Made by a program: the position numbers and the translations under genes
NCBI GenBank assembly: GCA_016800925.1
Contig: JABCPU010000048.1
Location: 186,001-250,000 of the forward strand
DNA length: 64,000 nucleotides
Direction of reading: 5' to 3'
From: Suillus spraguei
Taxonomy: Eukaryota; Basidiomycota; Agaricomycetes; Boletales; Suillaceae
The notes under the pieces: model-generated
What the model was told of the DNA's origin: nothing
Database searches by the model: none
Seen by the model: only the letters and a program-made list of their open reading frames with translations
Part shown: positions 23,292 through 35,100 of the stretch, piece by piece
How positions within the stretch are numbered: the stretch's first letter is position 1
How the letters are laid out: every line of letters starts with the position of its first letter

Positions 23292-23726
23292 AAGTTTCTA
23301 CTCCAAAAACGTGTGCTTGTCCTCACGCCTTAACGTAGCTTCACTAACTAGGCATAGCTTGATTGTTCATTTGGTGGACACGATGTGATATTGTGCTCTC
23401 TTGTGGCATCTCGAGAGACTTCTTAAAGAAACGCCTCGAAGGTTAATGCGATCTCGTGAACCGTTGAACCGAATATCTGTTGAGCCATATATATGAATGA
23501 CATGTCACGCGTTGACACTGCCAAGCAAGTAGGGAAGCGATAATGCTTTTGGGCGCTATCGTCCAAGAAATGAAGTTGCACACAACGTAAAAAACCGGTG
23601 TTTGGGAAAACGGAGGAAATTTCATCGACTGGGCTTAGCCTCGAGCCAAGTAGTACTGCATGTGACAGTAGTTGAATACAATGAGCCTCGTCGATTAAAT
23701 AACAATGATTGAGTTCCATGTAAAAA
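23292..23726. other. Intergenic stretch between convergent U2AF1 and ALG14
   Basis: About 430 bp with no recognised gene. It must contain the 3' untranslated regions of both convergent neighbours. No clear terminator or repeat was seen. Confidence 0.5.
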
Positions 23727-24672
23727 TCATACAAGGCATCCGCGGTAAACTGCTCGACCGCCGGGCTGCACCAGATCTGGCCACTGGACGACGAAACTAG
23801 AAGACTGATAAGTTATTTTTGCTGTAGATAACACGACAATCTCACCAATCGGTAAAAGAATAAAGCAACTTTCCAGAAAGTGAGAGAGACTTGACACGAG
23901 CGAAAGATTCAATATACATCACCCGTGGGCTGGGCAGTCCGATAAACTGAATTAGATTATTTCCAAATCACAAATCAAAATGATGCGAGCATGGCTTGAA
24001 AGAAATCTAGAACTTACCCTATTCAGAAGAATCGCTGCGCATAAAATGACACACGTTCCCGGACCATTGAGGATCAAAAGGTCCACAAATGGTTGCCGAG
24101 ACCCTCCTTTCTCAAACAATGGGCGCACTGAGACGAGATACATACAGACGAGTAGCGCTTTAACCGCATCTGGCGGCGTACTAAGCAGTGGCTGGTGGAC
24201 GCGACGCGCACGTGGTATGGTCAAGAGTTTGTACTGCGGTTGAACCTTTAAACGAGTTAGATCAGGGGGATTGAAGTGTTTCGATATATTCCGTACATCG
24301 GAGAAAACATGGTCAATGGCCTTAATGTGCTCCAAAGCGAGAGCTTTTCGTGCGCTAAGCGCATCGCCTTCGCTGACTATGTAAGTCCGTGGAGAATAAC
24401 GAACAAAATCAAGCGCAGAAACCAATTTCAAGGCCTCACTGGTATGCCCCCCTACAATCGATAGGGTCAAGCTGTCTTGGAGGACCAGTAAATAAATGCT
24501 CGACTTTACCTGAGCCAAGAAAAATAGCAATGCTGCAGGTTTGTGGAGGCCTGTGGTTTTCAGGGGAGAGCCTGATGCGTCTGGAGGATGATATAACAAA
24601 AAATAACCTGGCAGAGAAGCACAAGAAGAATGATAAGAGGATTGTTGCGCAGCTGGACATGGTGTACTTCAA
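23727..24672 (-). CDS. ALG14: ALG14, membrane anchor of the UDP-GlcNAc transferase of N-glycosylation
   Basis: Four exons on the minus strand: 24672-24510, 24451-24018, 23946-23846 and 23796-23727, giving 255 residues. An N-terminal membrane segment (ATILLSFFLCFSARLFFVI) is followed by IAIFLGSGGHTSEAL, which crosses intron 1 and carries the signature GSGGHT. Further conserved blocks are PRTYIVSEGD, IPRARRVHQPLLSTPPDA, LNGPGTCVILC, PSPRVMYIESFARVKSLSLS and FVVQWPDL. ALG14 recruits the catalytic ALG13 to the cytosolic face of the ER to make dolichol-PP-GlcNAc2. It is divergent from CDC23, with about 516 bp between start codons. Confidence 0.93.
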
Positions 24673-25188
24673 ATTCTACTAAATGTGGTACCAAGTTGAG
24701 CACTGAACGTTAATTTCGAACCGGAGGAAAGTTCGAACAGATTTTCGCCAGGCTGAGGAGCAGGTCAGCCAGATCTCGAGTCTAAGCAATAGGAAGGCGT
24801 TGACGTAAAACGGAAATTATCGCATAAGGCCAGACGATTGCTTACCATTTAAAGCGTGGGAGCGGTATATACTGCAGACTCGCTTGAGTGTTAATTTCTA
24901 GTCACTGACTATGCTGCAAGTTACCAGGAACAGCTGGAAGACCATATTTCATCAGTATCTGATCCTATAACGTTCTCACCTTCGCATTCCAGAAATCACG
25001 TCCGTACGGCGCTCCGTTTATCTCCAACTTGCATTCTAAGTTTGTTCTTCCCTTTCTTTCAGATTTTCTCGAATCTTTCCTCTTCCTGCATATCTGTTCC
25101 GTAAAGGGACACAAACGTACTCCTCCGCGATCTTCTTTCTGACCGTCGGTTCGGTTCAGTTATCTCCTCAGGATCTCTAACCGAGTCA
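24673..25188. promoter_or_regulatory. Divergent promoter region of ALG14 and CDC23
   Basis: The 516 bp separate two divergent start codons. The CDC23 side is pyrimidine-rich (CTTCCCTTTCTTTC near 25050), as is common upstream of fungal starts. No TATA box could be assigned with confidence. Confidence 0.5.
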
Positions 25189-27629
25189 ATGTCGGCTGGC
25201 GGCATCGTGGCATCTTTAGTACCTCTCATGGATGCCAAACTTGTTACCGACTTGCGGCAATCCATCCAAGATTGCACGGAAAGAGGGCTATCAGTTGCAT
25301 CCAAATGGTATATTTTTTTCAGGCTGATGGTTGGATACGGCTGACTTCAGAACATTCTATTTCTTAGGTCTTCTGAATTGTATTACGCTATCCCTTCAAA
25401 CAAACGCGACGCTTTAATTTCTGAGGCATTTGCCACATTTTCAACGTCTACTCCTGCGCGCTCCCGGTCTCCTAGACCATCATTATCCTTTGGTGATCCA
25501 TCGCCTGCTTCCAGTGCTGCACTATGCATTCCTGTTACTCCTGGAAACCAGACTCATCCTCCGCCACACTTTCCCGACGTTCGTACACAAGAAACTGAGC
25601 TGGAAACACAGGACGAAGCCGCCTTACTTGCTGCTCGAGCTTTTATGACAGCGAAAGAATTCGCAAGAGTTGAATTCACCATGAAGAACTGCAAGAGTGC
25701 CAAAGCACAATTTATATACGTGTATAGTTGCTTCTTGGTTTGTCACCAAGCCATGACTTTTAACAATAACTGACATATTCATTGAAGGCTGCAGAACGAA
25801 AAGCGCAGCGAGACTGGTACCGACAAAATAGTGGGTTTATATTCATGGCGCCCTCTATTCCTTTTCGAAACCTATGTTTGGTAGATACCCGAGGGCAACC
25901 CCCCGTTCCCATAAATCGTCTGCTCACAACTCTTCTCGACATGGTCAAGAACGCTACAGATCCTTGGCTTCTTTTCCTGTGAGTTCACGACCGCAGGCTC
26001 CTCGTGCCATCTCCGTAGAATATTTTTTTCATTTTTCTAGGAAAGCTATTTTCTTATCACGACTCAACCGTCGAGAGGAAGCTATTGAAAGTAGCATACG
26101 ATCCATCAGTGGCTACCATTGGAACTGGTCGGTATGGACCCTCTTGTGCAGTTGTGTGGGTGATGGCGACGAGGTTGGTTGAGAGCATATCAAAGTTTGC
26201 CTTTTTTTGATGACCTTTAGTTGACAGCACTTCTTCCGCTGTTGCCCCTTCCTGCCACTCATCCCCTCATTCTAATGTTTCAAATTCGAACGATGAACGA
26301 GCTTCATAGTCCATCGGAAAACGAGCTGGCCATGTGCGATCGTCTTCTTCGGGATGATTGTTTCCGTGACAGTGCGTGGGTCATGAGTCTACGGGCATGT
26401 GCCTTGTATCATTTGCATGGTCGGTCCTTTGCCTATGAACTAATGCTCTATGCGATTATGATAAAAAGACTTTGGACAGGCAGAAAAACAATTTGAAAAA
26501 ATCCTGGCTATCGCTCCGCACCGCATCGATGATATTGATGTCTACTCCAACATACTATATGTTACCGACAATCGGCTAAAGCTTTCTAGGCTAGCGCATG
26601 AATTTCTTGAACTCGACAAAGATCGACCAGAAGTGTGCTGCTTGGTTGGTCAGTCATGAAGCCGTGATTATTCGTGTGCTGACCTTTGAAACGCAGGGAA
26701 TCATTACTCTCTTCGCGCAGAGCACGAGAAAGCGGTCAAATACTTCAGACGGGCGACCGAGCTGGACCGAACCTATTTGTCCGCGTGGACGTTGATGGGT
26801 CATGAGTACGTCGAGATGAAAAACTCACATGCTGCCATTGAAGCATATCGTCGAGCAGTTGGTATGTAATCCCAATGCTTGAATCGGTTGAAAGCTAATT
26901 ATATGTTGTTTTTGAGATGTGAATCGGAAGGATTACAGGGCGTGGTATGGTCTCGGACAAGCTTATGAATTACTGAGTATGCACCGGTATGCACTGTACT
27001 ACTATCAACATGCTACTGCTCTCAGGTTAGTTTTTGATACTGCCCCATTTATTTTACAAGAAATTGACATTTCACCAAGGCCATATGATGTCCGTCTGTG
27101 GCAAGCCCAAGGTGCTTGTTACGAAGAAATTGGAAGGTCTGCTTCTGTTCCCATTCCTTGGAAAAGGGGCCACTGACAGAGCTACCATACCACAGGCTGA
27201 AGGAGGCCGTTGAATGTCTGAAGCGTGCTTTACTTGGTGCTGATCCCCGTGAGATTACCATTCACATGAAACTCGCCAAATTATATGAGGAGCTGGAGGA
27301 TCAAGCGGAGGCCGCGGCATACCACCGACGAGTTGTGGAAATCTGTCGTGTCGAAGGTTTGGTTTTATTCTCTGGCCAAGCTTCCACCAAGTCACCTTAG
27401 TCCTGTAGAGCGGCCTGTTCAAGATTATGCCAAGTCAAGTATATTCGTTGCGCGTCATCACATGTTGATTGCAGGAGGGGATCTATTGCTTGCCAAGGAT
27501 TACCTAGAACGTGTTGCGAATAGCAATGCTGAGGAGGTTGCTCAAGCGTCTGATTGGCTGAAGAAGCTCAAATCTGTCCTCATTACAAGGCCATCCATTC
27601 CGGTTATCGAGGAGACTTCTGACCGTTGA
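25189..27629 (+). CDS. CDC23: Anaphase-promoting complex subunit CDC23/APC8 (TPR protein)
   Basis: Twelve exons splice in frame to 616 residues: 25189-25307, 25368-25737, 25788-25830, 25885-25978, 26041-26173, 26221-26419, 26469-26648, 26697-26861, 26917-27025, 27080-27136, 27196-27356 and 27409-27629. The N-terminus carries the APC8 helical region ([35 protein letters not shown]). The C-terminal half is a run of tetratricopeptide repeats ([59 protein letters not shown]). APC8 is a scaffold of the APC/C ubiquitin ligase that triggers anaphase. Intron 25831-25884 is 54 bp and has no stop, so its retention would add 18 residues without changing frame. Confidence 0.93.
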
Positions 27630-27769
27630 ATCATTGATGATTAAGTAGTGTACCTACTCTATTGCACAAAAAGTGAATCCTCGGAGAGGCTTGCCCTAAA
27701 TTCCGTTGTTCGCGCGGTCACGAGGATTGTCACAAGGCAAAGCATCACAAACACGACAAAGTCAGGAAA

Positions 27770-29165
27770 ATGTTGAATGCGCAGAGCTCTTTTCTTGCGC
27801 ATGGCTTTTCTCTGAAACCAGTCGAGGAGTCGGCTAACGCGGCTACCTGGTCATCAAACGATCCATCACCTCAAAGTTTTTGTTCTTCTTCATCGCAGGA
27901 CTTTGTCGCATGTCTATCATCCCTACACACTCCCGTTGTAAACGGAGCCACCAGTAATACAGGATCTGATTTGGTGAGCTATCTGAGCAATCGAACGGCT
28001 GAGGACTTGCGTATAATTAGGGAAACCGCGGAGGGGTATGTCTTACAGATTCATCAAATAGTCTTTACTCATGCTCCAGACAGTTTTGCGTCGTGCCTCG
28101 CTGCTGATCACGCAGCAGTGCTCAATCCTGACGTAGATTCTCCCTTTGCTGATGCAGTAGACGTTGTCCATCGGCTTCTTCCTTATCACGTCTTCCAACA
28201 ACCTCAAGAAGACTTGAAGACCGTCACAGAAAGGAGACGTGCGAAAGGAAAGGGGAAGGCCCGTGATGTGATCCGGGATGAGATTGAAGGTACGAAAACA
28301 TTGTCTCTGAATTCACGGTAGTGAAATTTCATATTTTGCTCGTCATAGACACTAAATTTGCCCTGGAATGTCACCGTCGACTGAGGAAACTTGAGTCACG
28401 ATTTCGACGCGCCAAAATGAAGTCCGGCATGGTTTGTTCTTTCTGTCTAACGGAATTTCTTTCGTTGACTCTTTACTACGTAATCCTTAGCGGCCTTCTC
28501 CAGATGATCAAGGATACGTGTTGACTCAAGCTGTGGTGGAGTACGAACGGGCAGAAGCATCATCTGTCAGCACAGAGTTACGCAACGCACGGAACGAATT
28601 AGACGCGTCACAGCGTGAAAAACGCATCGCAGCCAATGTCGCCGTCAGTTCCTTTCGTCCAACATATTATCCTCAAGCCTCGCAAGCCCAGTACTATCGC
28701 ACGTACCCATACGCATTCACTCAACCATATACCAATACCTCTCAAGGGAATACAAATTCGAGTTTTTACTCGACCCCTGCATCAGCCCCTTCTACTACTC
28801 CCACTACGGTATCAGCTTCTACTGCAATTCCGGTACAGCTTCCCGTTAGTTCGTTGCCTGCCCTACACGCTCTCGGAATAGTACCGATTCCCGCTGCTTC
28901 CCTCCCACCTCCAGATCAGCAGCAGCCAGCGGCTGTGCTACGAGGGTCTACTTCCAATGGAACAATTTTGAGTTTAGAGATAAATGTGTCGCTACTACAG
29001 TCGCCGCAAGTGAGCGGTCTGGCATATTTACTGAATTCTATGATGTCGAGGGGTGCAACTTCTGGGCAAGGGAACGCTAGTTCGACGACAGGTGGGCAGC
29101 CGTCGTCTGTAGCTACGTCCGACACCGCGGCCTCATCCCATAAGGATGGCTCACCTGGAGAATAA
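27770..29165 (+). CDS. GLTSCR1-domain protein (BICRA-like)
   Basis: Three exons (27770-28289, 28349-28431, 28491-29165) give 425 residues. The conserved central part reads DHAAVLNPDVDSPFADAVDV, RRLLPYHVFQ-type (HRLLPYHVFQQPQEDL), KFALECHRRLRKLESRFRRA and DDQGYVLTQAVVEYERAEA. This matches the GLTSCR1 domain (Pfam PF15249) of animal BICRA/BICRAL, which are subunits of the non-canonical BAF chromatin remodeller. The domain is spread over both introns. The C-terminal third is Ser/Thr/Pro/Gln-rich and probably disordered. A chromatin role in this fungus is inference from the domain. The gene follows CDC23 by about 140 bp on the same strand. Confidence 0.8.
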
Positions 29166-29620
29166 TTAAGCAGGGCAGAGGTTGACAGGACAGTTGTTCC
29201 TGCCGCACCCGGTGTAATGTGAATTATAGTAATAGCCTGTTGTACGTTGTGTTGGCGAGGTCTCTGGCCTACATAAATTGACGTGAAGCAGTAAGCTTGT
29301 GTTGATCTGTGTGCCAAGCTCGAGGGGAATGACAGTTGTAACAAGTGTTAGGGTACTTTTCTACATCTGTACTCCTATGTTATATTGTAATCCAGAGTTA
29401 TTTCTCACTGTCAGTCAGCAGCGTATGCGGCGTGGCCCTATCGACCTGTCGTGCCTATCGAATATAAGAAGTATGATGTGGGCAACTGGCAGATGAAATC
29501 AATGGGGGGCGGCCAAGTACAACGGTAATACAATTTGCATAGAATGCACCTTCGCGAATCAAAATATGCTCTATTGGGGAAGAGGGGAAGTTTCGATATG
29601 GACCAGAAAATTGAAAACCT
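29166..29620. other. Intergenic stretch between the convergent GLTSCR1-domain and carrier genes
   Basis: About 455 bp, holding both 3' ends. No gene or repeat was recognised. Confidence 0.5.
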
Positions 29621-30802
29621 TTATGAGAATGCACCGCTGAGACTGCCCAATGTCGTCAACCACCATGCACGATACAATGCGCCCCAGCCTTCCTCTTCGA
29701 TAATCCTCTTCCCACAATCAATCAAGCCCACATATGGCTCCCTGTCAGTTCTCAGGCTATAATTGCGAATTATTACCCCAAGTGATAAAAACGAGAAAGG
29801 TAAAATTACATACCCAATGACATCCTCTTCTGCACCAGCGTACTCCGTTCCTTCCTCGGCATCGTCTTCTTCCTCTTGTGAAATAGAATTAAATTCAGGG
29901 GCTGCGTGGTTCCGTTGGATAGAAAGTCTGATCGTAATAACTTCCAAAGGGGTGAGGATGATTGTGCTCAGAAGCGCGATAATGAAGAATATGATGAGTT
30001 TGACGGTCGAAATTTCGTCTCTGCGAGGCATGCCTGGGTTCGCGAGTTCCGGGAGAAGAAGCTGCCGGATCGTTCGCAGACCGAGAACAATGTAAGCGAT
30101 GTGGGCAACTTGAGCAGTGAGGAGACCGGGAGTGAGATAGATAATCCAAGGTCTCCGACGTTCAGTGGGCGTCAGGAGAACACGAAGGGAGTAAATGGGG
30201 TTCAAGTACGGCAACTTGTGAGGTGTCGTAATGGCACTAAGAAACCGGGTTGTTTTAGGTTAGTTGTCAAATAAGCCGAACAGGAACTAACCGGTTCGTG
30301 ATGATGACCTGGGGGAGAGAAACGAGCATAGCGAAAATACTATAGACGAGTATTCCGACAACACCTGCATCAGGGGCAGTATATTTTCCATGGCGAAGAT
30401 TGCTGTCGCTCAAAAAAATCATCAGGAAAAAGGTGATGACGAGGGTTGACAACAACGTAGGCACTAGGCGACATGAGTCAGATGTGGCATGATAATATTA
30501 TGTTGAACTCATACTTAATCCCTTGTATAGTCCTGGCCAACCCTACTCCCAATTTCAGAGTGCTGGTCATCTGAATGTGCAGGAACGCCCACCTCGATTC
30601 TGTGTACCCTTCTCAACATTGAAAAGAAGGATGAGATGACTGGGCCAGTATGAGGCTGTACACCGCCCTCTGAATCAAGTTGCAGACCCTTTGGGTTGTA
30701 GTGTGCTCTGAAGCGCACCAATGCGCCAGCTAACGGTACCAATATGGCCAGTGAAATGGCCAATGACCCTAACAACATCATCATATCGAAAAGTCCAAGC
30801 AT
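29621..30802 (-). CDS. Mitochondrial carrier-like membrane protein
   Basis: Five exons on the minus strand (30802-30593, 30542-30515, 30463-30292, 30236-29814, 29756-29621) sum to 969 bp, giving 322 residues, close to the usual carrier size. The second exon is only 28 bp and encodes part of GWPGLYKGL, the typical end-of-repeat motif of the carrier family, and LYRAWW appears at the last repeat. Hydrophobic segments include MLLGSLAISLAILVPLAGAL, LLSTLVITFFLMIFL, VGILVYSIFAMLVSLP and KLIIFFIIALLSTIIL, with PLEVITIRLSIQR resembling the PX(D/E)XX(K/R)XR signature. Canonical signatures are degenerate, so the substrate cannot be guessed. An upstream start extending the N-terminus is possible. Confidence 0.75.
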
Positions 30803-32136
30803 GATGGTTGCAGTAAGGAGGGAAATAAGGGAAGAAACGTTTGGGCGCTAGCCCCGCAGCTGAGTACGTGCGCAGTAAGTGGGAGTGTTCGGCAAGTGCC
30901 TTGACACCGCCAAAGTGGTAATTCGGGCGATAACCATCTTGAACTCGAACCACTACCATCTCTTACCGTCTCTGTGACTTCAATAAAGGCGCATCTACAG
31001 TTCACTTACTTTTCTTAGTTTTATATTTTTTTCTTCTTTGGAATGACTTTGAGTGGCTCATGTTAACCTGTATTGCTGATCTTCTGCAATTTTTCAGACA
31101 CCTTGAACGAGTTCCCAAGGTTCAGAGTGTTTTCTGTATTAATTGTCTGATTTTTTCCCCCGGAAGTTCCCAGGTTTGCTGCTGCTGTTGCAACTCCAAG
31201 ATGGACCTATTTTCATGATACGAGTCCTGCGGGACTGTCTCTTCTGTCGTGGGCTTTTTATGATATCCTGCATCATCGATCCTAAGGCTTCTCATGAGTG
31301 TGTAACCAGCTGTAACCCTTCTATATTGAATTCTAGTTGGGTCTCGCTAGGTTCCGTCGATATCTCTTTATAAATAATCATTTGGATGTGGTATTCACCC
31401 GTTACTATAACCCGGTTGAAGTGAGTAGATCCTTTGTTTCCTTCAATTAATCTTACATTTTTCTTCAGCAGATATTTGTTAGCTCTCCTTGCAAGGAATT
31501 TGGGATGATCAAGTCCGAAGTTTAATTGGCACTTGGTATTCGGGACATGGAAACTTGATCTACTCCTGATCCGTCCATCGATTCTGGGTATTTGTGTCCA
31601 CATCGTTCTGTGCTAGACTCTTCTTTATACGTGCGTCGTCACCTCTACGTGCGGGCTCTTACATCTTCATATGTAGTCCATATCTGACAATAAATCTTTC
31701 AAACCTGTTTTCCGTCGTCGACCTCTGGTATCCTACTAGAGACGAGTGTGCTAATTACCTCCCTCCCGCATACGTCAAGAGGCCGTTATGCACACGGTAT
31801 CACCACATCTTGCTTCAGTCCTTTTGATAGGACACGTTTGCTCTAGATGCATACACCTTCTACCGACACAGCATGTGTTCCGTGACCATGCAAGCCTTTA
31901 CTCCCCATCAACGCGACGGCTTCAGTGTCCTTACATACCATGCACCTACTTATTGTGTAACCTTGGGCTCTTCATGTCTATTATCTAGTGAAATATAGTT
32001 TTCTTGTGCCACATTCATTGACTCTCCGACGTTACGGGTAAATGGCGTACATCCACTTTGCCTCCCACCAACTTGTAGGCAACCACTTACAAGTCTTTTG
32101 GGTTCTTCTCTTCCTCTCTCAAAAATTCAACTCAGT
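30803..32136. other. About 1.3 kb intergenic between divergent carrier and Fun30-like genes
   Basis: T-rich sequence with long pyrimidine runs near 31020 and 31155. Short open stretches on both strands show no family motif. It contains the promoters of both divergent genes and nothing else I can support. Confidence 0.5.
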
Positions 32137-35100
32137 ATGTCGTCGTCGATGTCTGTCGACGACGTTGCAAGCAGTAGAGTTAGTTGAGAACTCAACTTTT
32201 TGTATAGTTTTCTCACAAAGCGCCCGTCGTCTCTACAGAAAACGACTGCAGTTGGCGGACTAAGATTCCAGAAGAAACCCAACAAAGATGGATCTGAAGC
32301 TACTAACTCTTCAGCAGCTACCAGTAACGTCGCTTATCCTTCATTTATCCCTCCTCCTCAGTCCCGAGATGCTACGGCACCAGCGCGATACCACCCCCCA
32401 GCGACTCCATCGCGAGGCATAGTCCTCGTCCCCAATTCCAGCCCTCTTCTTCAAGACGCAGGCTATCATCAGCCTTATCAACCACATCATCTCCAGTATT
32501 CTCAAAGTAGCTCCTCAACGACTGGCTCTAATCACCACAATCTGTGGAGTCAGTCCGGTCCCTCAGCCGTGCCCGACATCTTGTCCTCATCAAGTGGGTT
32601 TGTCCACGGTGGTAGCTCTGCTCACGCGTCATTCACGCGTCAGTCGCGTCCATGGGCTGGAGATTTGAGACCGTCATCGGAAGTTGATGGTTATGGGGAT
32701 GAAGGTCCACCGAGAAAGCGTATAAATCGCGGAACACCCTCCGACGCTCTACCACCGGAATGGTAACCCCTGGCTCTCCAGATATCCAACATCCAGGGCA
32801 AAGGCGTAAACAGAATGTAAACGCGGAAAGACAGTCGCATTCGTCGGATGAATCGATGCTGGATGTCAGGTCGTCGCTGGAAGGACCCTCGAAACGGATC
32901 GTTCGTGGCCAACGCCCAGACCACACTGACTCATATGTGTTCACTGTATTCCAGCTTTCGCACCCTGGTCATGACCTACCTACCCTCAGGGCTGCTTGGA
33001 ATGAAGCTAATGGAAACGACAACAAGGCATCTTTGCTACTCTCTGATTCATCATGGAAGCCCCAATCCACATCGACTCCATCTAATTCTGTCACTATCAC
33101 TAAAGCACCGTCTATGCCAGTGCCAGAACTACTTACCATCGAGACTACTGGGAGAGTGGAAGAGGTCGATGAAGCTACCAAAATACGGCGCGCTGCTCTC
33201 CGGGAGAAAGCCAAGAAATCATCTATCTACGCTAACAGAGCTACATTAGATACCACAAGGTCCCCTGTGGTTCCCAATATCCCTATACCCAGGGCTATCT
33301 CGCCTGCATCCCCATCCACGCCTGCCATCATCGCCCCACGTCGCAAGCGACCAAAGAAGTTGATCCTCTCCGACGACGAGGCTGAGGCCAGTGAAAGTGA
33401 GGATGAGCTTCCACGAACTCGGCAGAATGGAGAGATTTCTCGGGAGAGGGCAGCGTTTGAGTATTTCAACCATGCCAATGCAGATGCCATTCAGGAATTA
33501 ACTGGTATATCTTTCCTACTGCTATATCTATCAAATGCAGCTGCTAAGATCAAAAAAGGTTGCACTCCAGAACAAGCGCAGAAGATCATCGAGCTTCGAC
33601 CTTACTCTTCAATAGCAGACCTCAATACCAAACTTAACCAAGGCAAGAAAAAGGCAGGACCATCCGGAATCAGCCCCCGTATGTTTGAAGACTGCCAGGA
33701 GATCCTTCAAGGTTATGACACTGTCGATGGCATCCTTGAAGAGTGCGAGAAAATTGGTTCAACTTTGCGCGCTGCTATTGCGACTTGGACTACGGAAGAT
33801 TCACCAAGCAAAGGCAAAAGGAAGGAAGCTTCACTGGCCCCGGATCAAATTGAGGAAGACTCGTTGAGTCTACGTGCATTGAAAATTTCAAACGATGCTG
33901 CATCCAAGGGCTTCATCTCATCTCAACCCTCAGTGATTGCGGAAGGCATAACGCTCAAGGACTATCAGCTTCTTGGCATCAATTGGCTGTTTTTGCTCTA
34001 TCGGAAAAGACACAGTTGTATCCTAGCCGACGAAATGGGTTTGTGTTCCCTCACTTTGAACAGCAAGGACTCACGAGAGAGCCCAGGTCTCGGAAAGACC
34101 ATACAAGTCATCAGTTTCTTCGCTCTGCTCAAAGAACGTGGGAACTTTGGCCCGCATCTCGTCATTGTGCCGTATGCTTGATCATTTCTGGATAGTGTAT
34201 GAGCTTTGAAACCATTCTCTTGTAGATCCTCAACGCTGGAAAACTGGTGTCGAGAGTTTGCTCGGTTCGCACCCTCAATATCAGTGCAGACCTTCTATGC
34301 TGGCAAAGAGGAGCGAGCAAACTTGCGACAGATGCTGATAGATACGCAGCGGGGATCAAGCAAAAATGGGACGGGTGGGAGGTGCTAATCACCACCTACA
34401 ACCTTGCTCAAGGTGACGACAAAGACCGCAAGTTTTTCAGAAAAATGGAGTGGGACGTAAGTCAAAATATTCGCTCTATATCATTTGAGTTTTTCATGTG
34501 GCCTAGACAATCGTTTTCGACGAGGGACACGTCTTGAAGAACTTCCAGTCTCAGCGTTACCAGGCATTACTCAAATTCGAAGCAAAATGGCGACTCCTTT
34601 TAACGGGCACTCCTTTGCAGAATAACCTTCAAGAGCTAGTGGTGAGCCTAATCTTTCGACCTCCTCAGTTTGACTTCACATCAAAAAATGCCGTCCAGTC
34701 ATTGATGAACTTCATCCTTCCGGGTATGCTCTCGGACAAGCTAGAGACCTTGCGAGCGATCTTCAAAACGAAGGGCGATGCCAAGGTGACATTGCTGTCT
34801 CAGGAGCGTATTTCAAGAGCTAAGAAGATGATGACGCCATTTGTCCTTCGACGGCGCAAGGATCAGGCATGTCCATGACGTTATTGTCGTGTTTGGCGTG
34901 TAACCTTCTTTTATTACAGGTTCTAAAGGACCTTCCGCTAAAAACCGAGCGCATAGAATGGTGTGATATGACCGACATACAACGATCGATATACCACGAC
35001 ACTCTGCAACGGTCGCGAAAGACGATATTGGATGCAGAAGGTGCTACTCCGGACGCATCAGGTACAACGACGCCAGTGACGAATGGCAAAGCTGTCAAAA

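Noticed and set aside
23423..23734. 103-codon minus-strand ORF downstream of ALG14
   Set aside because: It overlaps the ALG14 stop and 3' region and has no family motif; most likely chance.
29763..30274. Plus-strand ORFs opposite the mitochondrial carrier
   Set aside because: They are antisense shadows of carrier exons, which splice coherently on the minus strand.
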